Positions 54,831 through 64,000 of a stretch of DNA of 64,000 nucleotides are shown here, one piece after another. Numbering within the stretch: the stretch's first letter is position 1; each line of letters starts with the position of its first letter. The notes under the pieces were generated by a model. It had not been told where the DNA came from and made no database searches. It was given only the letters and a program-made list of their open reading frames with translations. Source of the stretch: Odobenus rosmarus divergens. Lineage: Eukaryota; Chordata; Mammalia; Carnivora; Odobenidae. Position numbers and translations under genes: made by a program. The stretch is taken from NCBI RefSeq assembly GCF_000321225.1, contig NW_004451410.1, forward strand, positions 248,001 through 312,000. The letters are read 5' to 3'.

Positions 54831-57339
54831 ACATTGGGCTCCAACCACAGGGATAGATGAGTGTTAACATTTATAACTTTTAATATTAATTGAGCTAAAA
54901 ACACTTGTCTCAAGATAAACATTTGGTTTATGACAATCCAAGCCATTAGTTGATCTTAATTTTTATAAGCACAAATAAATTGTCATTGTCCCCAAAGACA
55001 GTCTAGAAAGAAGGTAAAATAATAGCAGGTTTTATATTTTGTCTTCAGAGGGTATTTGGTTGTTTTTTTTTTTATTTGAAAAAGTCTACAATTTATTTGT
55101 CATCATTTATGGCACCATCCTGAAGATTCAACAGGGATGACGCTGACCTCTTTTCCTTTGCAAGGAGCTTAATAAAAACTAAATAAAATTCACATTTTAA
55201 CAGCAGTAATGTCTTAGCATCAGAAAATGATTATTTTTCTAAAACTGCAAATAATCCATCTGGGTATTTTTTGGCCTTTATTTCTAATTAGACGCAATAT
55301 TTGAGAGCTCATTTATCCAGTGCCTCAAAAAATTTAAAATTTTTGTGAAATAACTGAAATGGGTCGTGTGCTATATAATTCTCCTCTTTGAAGGTGATGT
55401 TGCCTGATAGGTGGCTGAATTGGGAGTTTGGAAGACCTAAGATGTTTCTCATGGGATTCCTGTGATGCCTCCTTAAGATTCTTACCTCCTTCCCAGCTTC
55501 ATGTCTGTTCAGTTTGAAACATGGGGAAAAACAATTTCCACTTCTTTCCCGCCATATAAGGATTAACTGGATAATCCGTCCAGAGCAGAAGCAAGAATAC
55601 TGACTTTTGTGGTGTCAGTTTTCCATACATATTAAATGAGCAAACTGAATTAAAAGGACAAGTTGGTGTTTGGAGATGGCGGAAGCCCCTCGGGGAGCTC
55701 CTAGTGCAGAAGTCACTTCCTACCCCTCCTTGCGGATTGGAAAAGTCAAGGGAGGCACCCTCCTCAAGGCCATGTTTTAACCTAAAGCCACGTCTAATAA
55801 TGGATCATGTTTTATTTTTTTTAGATACCATTTACCCATTGCTTGTGACCCTATGGGTGCCAGGGACACCGACCCCACTGAAAACCAGTGACCATTACCA
55901 CGATGCCCCGAACCGAGAGGATAAAGGACATAGGTAACCTCCTGCAACCTGAAATGAAAACAGCTATTCATCTCCTCCTAACACTAGTTTAAGGCCTAGC
56001 TCCCGCCTTCAGAAAGCTTGTGGTGTTGTCAGACGAGTGGAGTTTCAACAGAGAGACCGAGGGAGAAGGGTCCGACTGCTACGCAGACCAGTGGGCACAT
56101 CAACCTCGAGCTCCTCAGGTTTACCAAAAAAGGCAGAAACAAGATCAAAGGTTTTAACCCCCAACTGAAGAACTGCCTATGTATTTTACCTCTCCCTTCA
56201 AGGAACAATTTTCCACTAATATACTCTGCCCAAGCATGCAGAAGAGTAAGTGGATTTAAAATCTGCGTGCGTACACATGCGCACATACGTTCTGCAGGAA
56301 TTGCACAAAAGGCCAAGAGAGAAGCAATCCATCTGGGTTTACGTGTATTGTTTCATTGTTTTCTTAAGTATTTTATTAATGCCCTGTGACTTGCTAAATG
56401 CAAATATATGAAAGGAAGGCACTCACATGAGAGGAAAAGTTTGGTTCAAATAAACTATGACTTCAATCTATCATTTATTGCATTTGAAAAAGCCATCTAA
56501 ACCTTTTGAATTTTAATCCATTTTTATGGCCTCTTTATATTCTTCCAAAGTGCCTCCCTACTTCTGTAATATAATGAACTACCCACCTGATTCAAATCCT
56601 GTCATTGCCTAGTTAGGGGTGGAATTTGAGTTAGCCGACCAGCTTGGATAGAATAACAGCAGCTGTTGTAAATTCAAATGCATTTTTTATAGGAAAAGAT
56701 ACAAACTTCACACAGGATACTTTATTATGCTGTTTATTGTGCACCTGGGGACTGAGTGTCCTTACCTGCCCACCCTGGTCAGAAAGAGAAGAAAATGTCC
56801 ATGAATCAATCTGTGTGAAAGAGGCATTTGATTTGTATCTTGGTTGGGGAGGGCCAGCTATTTGTAAAATTAGCTCAGTCTGAACAATGAGCTAAGAGGC
56901 TAGCTGAAACAGAGCCATCCCTTAATCGGGCAGCCCCAAATCCCCAAAGCAAAAGCCTTTTACTTTTCCCATGTTGCGTGGGAAAGTGCTGTGAGACAGA
57001 GGGGCCACCAGCGGTATGGGACAGGGTGACACTGTTAGCACCAAATCTAATGGCCAAGTGGAAGGCTGAGGTTGGTTCCAATAACAGAATTTTGGAGAGT
57101 CTCTAAAAGAGATCACAGTAGCGTTTCCTGAAGGAAAAATACAAGATCAATGTGTCTCACACACTTTTAGAGATTATTTTAAGAATATGTTGAAAGCTAA
57201 AGCCTGTGCCTTTCGAGGACACCCTGCAGAGGGTCCTGACCCAGGTTAAGCTGCATGAAAGGCGACAGTCACTCCTGACGCGCCCATGGAGCCCCTCTAC
57301 CCTCATTTTAAGTACAGCCCAGAAACTCCTACTGCAAGG
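54831..57339. other. Unique sequence, about 2.5 kb
   Basis: No gene or firm repeat. Frames of 95-123 codons near 56018-56389 lie on opposite strands of the same text and show no domain. Confidence 0.35.
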
Positions 57340-57450
57340 AGCACTAATGACCCCAAATATACATCCTTCTATCTTCTGAAGAATCCTCACCATAACCACG
57401 CAATGGGCATTATTACCCACCCCCTCCGAAGGGTGCAAACAGGCTGAGAG
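57340..57450 (-). repeat. MIR fragment, antisense
   Basis: AGAATCCTCACCATAACCAC, GCAATGGGCATTATTACCCA and AGGGTGCAAACAGGCTGAGA match reversed MIR (AATCCTCACAACAACCCTAT, ATTATTATCCCC, GAGGCACAGAGAG). Confidence 0.6.
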
Positions 57451-58664
57451 AGAGTGATTCTGTATTGGTTCTGGATGCACAGCAGACAAATGACAGAAAA
57501 CCTACCCCAGAGGCCATGGTGGGGCAGCATCCTGCCCCTCAATCCAGTTAACAAAATAATAGCCCTAAGCGCATGGAAGCCCTAGGCCTCTGACCCTGCT
57601 GGGGCTGAGACCTCCCCGAAGGGTGCACGCTGGCCCCTGCACAGTCCGTGGAGATGCAGTGCTGGGCCTCAAACCCCTCCCGATCGAGTTTTTACAGCAT
57701 GATTTAATACCTGTTCTCACTCTCTCGGCCATAAATTTTAAAAGGGAATGGGAAGATACAGTTTGCATAAGCATTTGGGGACAAAGAAATATTTGGTTAT
57801 CAGTTATTTTGAACAAATAACCAAATCCATTCTTCACATTCTATTTACATATGGTCCAGAAATAACTGAAGGCAACTGTCCAGATTTAGTAATTCATCCC
57901 CTGGAAAGATTTTTGTTAGTTTTGTTTTTATTAACCAGTTTGGCACTCTCTACAGCCTAAATTTATTGCATGATTTTTATGCCTCCTCATTCAGTTTGGA
58001 TTGTGTAAGCCTACAACCTGAAAATGAAACAAGTATATAAGTAATTTATGGGAGCAAAGAGAAGTAGCCAAGAGGTTGTGTGAGTTATGGGTGAGGTGCT
58101 GGGCAGAAATCCTGTGGCCAGGCTTGCTAATGACACAGCCTTGGCAAGGGGCAAGCTCGGACGTATGTGTGTGCACAGGCATGCACAGGTGTGTGTTTTA
58201 ATTAGGCTCCTTGAGTGTGCAGCAACAACAGGCAGAATTTACATCGGAAATGGAATTTACCGGAAAAATACATAGAGGAATAAGGATCCACGGGCAATCC
58301 CCCCGCAGGTAGACAAGGAGGCCCCTGGAGAAATGGGATGCGGTTCAGGACACTCAGCATTCTCCTGGCATCCATATGCCCCGTTTGCCTTTGCACCTGC
58401 CCCTCCTCTCAGGTCTCTGACTGTCTGCAACATTCCGACTGAGTCAAGGTCTAAATTCCAGGGGTGCCAATCCGCTCAGCTTCTCAGGAGAGCCCTGCTC
58501 ACCAGGCTCCTTCAGAAACGACAACAAATGGACCAGGAGTCTACTAGACTGTGTCGGCGAGGCCCTGCCCTGCCACCCCACACCTGGGACCATGTTCTCT
58601 CGAACCCCCTTCTCTGTAGGTTCCAGGAGAGAGTGGAGGTGAGAGCAAGCACCTTGAAACACTA
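57451..58664. other. Unique sequence
   Basis: No gene or repeat recognised. Confidence 0.4.
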
Positions 58665-59215
58665 ACCAGAGAGTTACCATATGACCCAGCAACTTCCTTC
58701 CTAGGTATGCACCCCAAAGAACTGCCAACAGGAACTCAACAAATAGCCTGTATGGCAGAGGTTGTCGCAGAATTACTCACAGTAGCCAAACGGTGGAAAC
58801 AAGCCGAGTGTCCACCATGCGTGACTGGATAAGGAAAATGTGGACCATCCGTACAATGGAGTGGTCTCCTGTGATGGTAAGAAATGAAGTGTTGACAAAT
58901 ACTACGGATGGATGAACTTGGAAACCGTACGCTAAGGCAGAAGCCAGACACCAAAGGTCACATATTGTCGGACTCCACAACTGGCAAATTCATAGAGACA
59001 GGAGTTGACTGGGGGTGACCAGGGGCAGGAGGAGGAATGGGAGTCACTGCATCATGGTTAGTTAGCTTCTGTTTGGGGTGAAACAAGAGGTTTTGGGAAC
59101 AGACAGAAGTGATGGTTGTACAACAGTGTGTGAATGTAGCAAATGCTGCTGAGTTATACCCTAATAATAGTTAAAATGGCAAAAGGTACATTCTATTATT
59201 TCACCACAAGGAGAA
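58665..59215 (+). mobile_element. L1M LINE 3' region, old
   Basis: TTACCATATGACCCAGCAAC, ACTCACAGTAGCCAAACGG, CGTACAATGGAGTGGTCTCC, GATGGATGAACTTGGAAACC, TTGACTGGGGGTGACCAGGG and GTTAAAATGGCAAAAGGTAC follow ORF2 end and 3' UTR of an old L1M. Frames are broken. Confidence 0.8.
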
Positions 59216-60156
59216 CTCGGATGGGTCAGATGATGGATGGTGGGCAGAAGACATCACTGCTGGATGGTGTCACCGTCCCATATGGGACAGAGGGCCGCAG
59301 AGGCAAGGGGGTGGGGTGGGGGCCAGATGACCAGCAGAGCCCTGCACAGTCCCTGGTGGGGGACCCCTAGGCCACTGTCCTTACAGAGGTGCCCGAGTTC
59401 CCACAAACCCCACTTGGGCTCCAGTCCTGCAGCCGCCCAGCCGCCTGCCATCCCCCACTGGCTCGGCCCAGCTGCGTGCCCGGGGGTGACACTCCCTCTG
59501 ACCCTTCCTTCCCGGTCCCTCCCCGAGCTGGGTAAGCGCCAGCACCCTATTTGACTGCTGACTCCCAGAACTTGCAGAGTTCTTGTCCCGGCCTGTGGAA
59601 GGACCCACTTCCTGGTCCTATTCAAAGTTTTCCTCCACGGGCAATGGCCGGGTTCTTCCTCACTGACAGGGGGCTGCAGGGGGGGGTGGTAACGTCCACC
59701 ACCGTCTGAGGAGCTCTTCAGGGTAGAAAGCATTTTCCACATCTCATCTCATCTCTGCCACTGACTGCCAGGTGTGTTCTTACTTTAGGAAGAGGAAGCG
59801 GACACAGAATTACTAAGCGGTAGTGGCAGGGGGCCAGCCTTGCCTGCCCTGCCCTGGGATGTCCACTCATTTCTCTAGCAACACCAGGCTAATGCAGACC
59901 TTCTCGGTGACCTGCACAGGTGGCCCTGTGCTCTCCCACCCACATTTCCACGCTCAGCTTTCCTTAGCATTCAAATATGCGCCAAACCCCCCAGAAGCCT
60001 GCGAAGTTAGGCCGTGTTTACAAGTGGTTATTATTGAGCTCATTAGTGTTACCCTATCTGTCTTTCACTGTTGTTATTGATTTTCGGACTCACCCATCAC
60101 AGAGCATCTGGGCACAAACCCAAGACAGATGCTTAATTAAACTCTGAGCATCCCCA

Positions 60157-60218
<62 letters not shown>

Positions 60219-60777
60219 GGTACCTGGATAACAGATCGGATGGATGCCAGGGTGGTCAGATGGCCCTGGGATCGTGGATGGTGAAAGTGGCCAAACTCCG
60301 ATAGGTACCTCCAACTTTGAGCGTTCACTGCTGGCCAGACACGTTCTAATGCACCTGCAGCGTTCCGGCACCAGAGTGAGAGCCAGGTCCCCACAGCAGC
60401 TGCACATCGCATCTCACTGGACCTGCAGAGACACACAGCTTCACCAGGGAGGGAAGGTCTTTGTTCCAGAACAGAGTTACTGGTTTTTTGGTCAGACTGA
60501 CTGGTGCATTAATCCCAGTTCCATGGTGCCCCTGAGTACAAAAGTCATTGTTTAAGCTGAGAGGCCATTGTGCAAGGCTGACACTTTGTCATGCTCCATG
60601 GGTCTCCCGGAAGGCTGCATTCAGACACAGAGCTCTTGAGGGCAGTAGCATGGAAGTGTGCCCAATTTCTGTCCGTATGTGGTGACAGACTTCCCACTCT
60701 TCCCCATGGAAAGACTGGATATCGATCCACCTTTCCCAGGGCTGTAAATTTCACTCAGGGTCAAGCTTCTGACTAGA
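59216..60777. other. Unique, GC-richer sequence
   Basis: No gene is supported. The overlapping frames at 59237-59742 (105 codons plus, 162 minus) are typical of GC-rich non-coding DNA. A microsatellite at 60157-60216 is listed separately. Confidence 0.4.
60157..60216 (+). repeat. (TC)n(AC)n compound microsatellite
   Basis: About 15 TC units join directly to about 15 AC units. One half is polypyrimidine and the other alternates purine-pyrimidine. Confidence 0.95.
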
Positions 60778-60778
60778 G

Positions 60779-60962
60779 TAGTGCTGTTAACCAAGGACCC
60801 ACCCCAGGGGACATTAGGCAATGACTGGATATATTTTGGGATGTCGGAACTGGAAGGGGTTGCTGGTTGGCAGAGGCCTGGGATGCGAACCATCCTACAG
60901 TGCCCAGGATGGCCCCACCACAATGAATCATCCAACCAAAACATCAGCAGAAACTCAGCACT
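60779..60962 (+). mobile_element. MER5A hAT-type DNA transposon fossil (copy 2)
   Basis: TGTTAACCAAGGACCC, CCAGGGGACATTAGGCAATG, ACTGGATATATTTTGGGATG, CATCCTACAGTGCCCAGGAT and ATGAATCATCCAACCAAAAC, with GAAACTCAG at the end, follow MER5A. More diverged than the copy at 51784. Confidence 0.8.
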
Positions 60963-61027
60963 AGAGAACTCCTACTGCATACTTATTGTTCTAAAGACTT
61001 CTAAAGGTTAAAATAATTACGTTTTAC

Positions 61028-61375
61028 ATGTCTTCATCCATTTGGGCTACTATTACAAAATACAAAAGACTGAGTGGCTTATATACAACACACATTGATT
61101 TCTCAGCTCTGGAGGCTGCAAGTCCAAGGTCCGGGTTACAGCTGATTTGGTTTCTGGTCAGAGATGGCCACCCTTTTGCTGTGTCCTCACGTAACAGAAG
61201 GGACAAGGGAGCTCTCCGGGGTCTCCTCTGTAAGGCATTAATCGCATCCATGAGGGCTCCACCCTCATGACCTGATCACCTCCCAAAAGTGATTTCCAAA
61301 TATGATCACACTGAGGATTAGGTTTCAACATAAGAATTTGGGAGTGCGCACACACATTCAGGCCATAGTACCATA
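61028..61375 (-). mobile_element. MaLR (MST/MLT1-type) solo LTR, antisense
   Basis: Left to right it is the reverse of a MaLR LTR: GGGCTACTATTACAAAATAC, AAAGACTGAGTGGCTTATAT, CAGCTCTGGAGGCTGCAAGT, TGCTGTGTCCTCACG, GAGGGCTCCACCCTCATGAC, CACCTCCCAAAAGTGATTTC and TAGGTTTCAACATAAGAATT. No internal retroviral sequence is present. It is a fixed, ancient solo LTR. Confidence 0.75.
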
Positions 61376-62489
61376 TTACACGCTGATCATTTTCACTTGT
61401 ACCTTCAATCCAATCTGTTTATCAGCACAGATATAATCGCCAATACATTTAAAGATCTTTTTAATTTACATGAAGCTTTTAAGTATTTTCTTCCTTGTTT
61501 GAACACTGGGAATCTATTCAGTGTTCGTGCAGAAGTGCATTCCCAGAGGGCCACCTGGTAGACAGAATATATTTTTCCCCCAATTAAAGAGGACCGAGTC
61601 CCCTCCCTTCAGGAGTGTGAAAGCACATTTGCACGTGGAAATCACACGTCCATGGGAGGACATCTGGCCTCACACGAAGTAGACAGTAAGAGCCATCAGC
61701 ACCTAGAAATCCTGATGGACTGAGTAAGACTTCCCCGAGATGGTTTGAACCCTCAAGGAAAAGTCAGGGCCAGCAGGGCATGAGGAGAAGGGGACCACGA
61801 ACGGCCCAGAAGGTTTTGCTAAGCAACCCGAACTCAGATCAAGAGAACACAAGTGCTACAGGATTCCTACTGGGAACACAGGGACTACACGTGCAAAGTG
61901 GGCTGGGAACAAGATTACAATTTGCCATGAATACCAGGCTTAGGCTACTACGGAAGATTTTTGACCAACAGATCTACAAACTGAAAGAAGTGTTTTCGTA
62001 AAGCTAATCAGTCACTTTGATGAAACTAGAGCAGATATCCGGCCAATAATCAGGAGATATTGTAGGGCACCCAGAGCCGAGAAAAGGGCCTTGATTAGGG
62101 TGAGATTTTGAGTCTGAGTGGTGAGTAAACGGGAGTTGTTCTTCTCATGAATGAGAGATCACCAAAGGTAGACATGGAACAAGGGAGGGGTGAAGGACTG
62201 GGAAAAGCCCTTTGGGGGAGAAAGCAGGGGATTCGATCTCCATTGTTTCTGAACTTTCAGTAATTCCTCGACTCAATAAGCCTGCTTCTGCTTCCATCAC
62301 TTTATTGAGACTGTTCATAATGTAGAAGTCACACTGACCTCATCATTGGCCAATCGAGTTATTTTTCAACCATTATCCTACTTGATTTACCCATAGATTC
62401 TCAGCTACTTGAATGTTTTCATTTTTTAATGCACCCTCAATGTGCATTGTCTTTAATTTGTTTTAATGCAAATAGTTTTAAGCACATTC
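61376..62489. other. Unique sequence
   Basis: No gene or repeat recognised; the longest frame is about 73 codons. Confidence 0.4.
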
Positions 62490-62600
62490 AGGCAGTGTGT
62501 TAAGCTTAAGGGGTAAGACGAACATGATTCCTTCTCTCCATAAACTTATAGTCCAGTGGGAAACAGCTATTAAACAAGTAATTATGCATATATCCCTGGC
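62490..62600 (-). repeat. L2 tail fragment, antisense
   Basis: TTCAGGCAGTGTGTTAAGC, ACGAACATGATTCCTTCTCT, CCATAAACTTATAGTCCAGT and GGGAAACAGCTATTAAACAA match reversed L2. Confidence 0.6.
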
Positions 62601-62627
62601 ATAAATGTAACTGTGGTAAGTGCTACC

Positions 62628-62671
62628 AAAAAAAAAAAAAAAGAAAGAAAAGAAAAGAAAGAGAGAGAGAG
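62628..62671 (+). repeat. A-rich / (GAAA)n run
   Basis: Pure A run followed by AGAAAGAAAAGAAAAG and a GA tail. It may be a decayed retroposon tail, but no body is recognisable upstream. Confidence 0.85.
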
Positions 62672-63689
62672 GTGCACTAAGAGTTCATCATATGGAACCT
62701 CCCTTATCCTGGAATAAAGAAAAAAAAACTCCCTGAAGAAATATTTCGGCTGGGACTTGAAGGGCCTATAGGAGTTTACTAGATTAGGGAAGGCCTAGGA
62801 GGACACCCAGAGGAAGCCAGGAAGGGAAGGAGTCTGGTGTGTCCCCGTTCCCATGGGATGACCAAGGGAGAGTGACAGGTAGCATGGAAGGGTTGGTCAC
62901 GTTAGACCATGCCCCCCACAATCAAGGTTTTGAATCCAGGGTCACAACGGGCCACTGACAACATCATCAGGTCTGCATTTTTACAATACGTTCTTTAGTG
63001 CTATGTGGATGGTGGGCTGGCAGGTGGGTAAGGGTGTGTGGGATAAGACAAATTTGTAAGCTGTTGCAAGAGCTCCTCCCCGAGTCACGGTGATGGCAAG
63101 GAGAGGGCTGGGGGTTTATCTGAGAAAGAGAGGGAGAGGCCTTGGTTAGTGACTAAATGTGAAGGGGTCCCGGAGAGGGGTCCTGGGAGGGGGAAGAAGA
63201 TGCAGTTTGGACCCAGGAAGCTGAGCTGTCCTGCAGATGAGCTCAGAATCAGTGTGGGGCAGGAAACGTTCTTGCCCTGCTTTCTGCAAGCTCTTTCCCT
63301 CCTCCCTCTCTGAACATCCCTCCCCAGGCTCCTCCTGGGCCTCCTTCCCCCTCTGACTTCCTCACCCAGCAGCATGTCCACACCCCCCACCTGAGGCCCC
63401 TCTCCTGCTGATCTCTTCCCTCACTAGGGTCACCACCCTCTCTCACCTGTCTGCAGTTCTGCCCAAAGGCCCAGGCCCCAAATCTACATCTTCCTCACGT
63501 TCACCAGCAGCTCAGACCCACAGTACAACTATCCACCTGCTGCCTTCTCTCCAGGGTCTTGCTGGCTCCTTAGGCTTAACAAACATAAACCTGAGCTTAT
63601 TCGCTTCCGTGAGGAAAAAAAAAAAAAAAAAAAAAAAGGAAAAGAAAAGAGGTAAAAGGCCCTTCCTCCTCTGTCTCCAACCTCTGTTA
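62672..63689. other. Unique sequence with a 24-base A run at 63614-63637
   Basis: No gene or repeat body is recognised. The A run (63614-63637) continues as GGAAAAGAAAAGAGG. Upstream text to 63613 does not match a known SINE, so it could be the tail of an unrecognised retroposed sequence. Confidence 0.4.
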
Positions 63690-64000
63690 ATGGCAGTACC
63701 CTCCACTCGATGCCCAGCCCCAAAGTATGGGATCCATCCTCCTTTGCTCTCCAAAACTAGTCATTCGTGAAAACATGTCAATTGCCTTTGAGACCCCAGC
63801 CTGCCCGGTCCTCTGCCCTCCCCTCCCCATCCCAGGCCCCCGTCATCTCACTGACCTCGGGGATTGTAACCCCAGCAAATCCTGCACATCACACCAGGGA
63901 TGTTATTTTAGCACACAGAACTGACCACATCGCCATCTGGCTATCAAACCTCTGCAGGCCCCGATGTGAGGACATGCCCCGAGCCTGGCCCCATTCTGCT
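63690..64000 (+). repeat. L2 LINE, continues past window end
   Basis: TGTTATTTTAGCACACAGAA, CTGACCACATCGCCATCTGG, CTATCAAACCTCTGCAGGCC and CGAGCCTGGCCCCATTCTGC fit the central part of the L2 3' region (GATCATGTCACTCCCCTGC, AAAACCCTCCAGTGGC). The right end is outside the window. Confidence 0.5.

Noticed and set aside
59254..59742. 162-codon minus-strand frame with a 105-codon plus-strand frame over it
   Set aside because: Typical of GC-rich non-coding DNA with few stops; low-complexity residues and no domain.

Overview
This window looks like non-coding nuclear DNA from a carnivoran mammal. The main evidence is a set of about 14 tRNA-Lys-derived Can-SINE (SINEC) copies. Each has a pol III A-box-like head (TGGCTCAGTCGG), a B-box-like GATCGAGCC, a CT-rich stretch and an AAATAAAT-type tail. 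Two internal SINE types coexist: one with ACACAAGCAGGGGGAGTGGG and one with ACAAGTAGGCAGAGNGGCAG. Neither resembles the typical dog SINEC_Cf, so I infer an arctoid carnivoran (bear, seal or mustelid side). This is from memory of the families and was not searched. Young L1 3' ends of carnivore type (TACATTACATCATTNGTTTTTGAT) agree with this. Old mammalian repeats (MIR, L2, MER5A, MaLR-type LTRs, L1M) form the background.

No protein-coding gene can be supported. The longest open frames are under 175 codons, lack recognisable domains and often overlap repeats. The window is therefore intergenic or intronic. No CpG island, functional RNA gene or CRISPR array was seen. A 50-base run of N (32459-32508) marks an assembly gap.

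Layout: 1-10000 is mostly unique sequence with an L1M 3' end, MIR/L2 scraps, three SINEs and an L1/SINE composite. 10100-15000 is retroposon-rich: two SINEs, a 0.8-kb antisense L1 and a nest in which an old L1 is split by a younger L1 that itself holds a SINE, while a further SINE splits the old L1 tail. 15000-26000 is mostly unique with one L1M, two SINEs and old scraps. 26270-31400 is a mosaic of old antisense L1 carrying very short young L1 insertions, a SINE and an odd foldback palindrome. 31600-37100 holds SINEs, the assembly gap, a 95-bp tandem duplication, a Tc1/mariner-like DNA element and L2. 39500-45000 holds a two-SINE unit inside one target-site duplication, an L1M and a 2-kb truncated L1. 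46300-64000 holds one more SINE, two MER5A copies, two MaLR-like LTRs, a HAL1/L1-like segment and an L2 that runs off the right end.

There are no genes to assemble into a pathway. The informative content is the insertion history: target-site duplications, nesting order, a probable SINE dimer, nearly tail-only insertions and inverted-repeat foldbacks. I found no convincing sign of a new biological system. The most unusual observations are the SINE dimer, the foldback at 29140-29182 and the tiny L1-type insertions.
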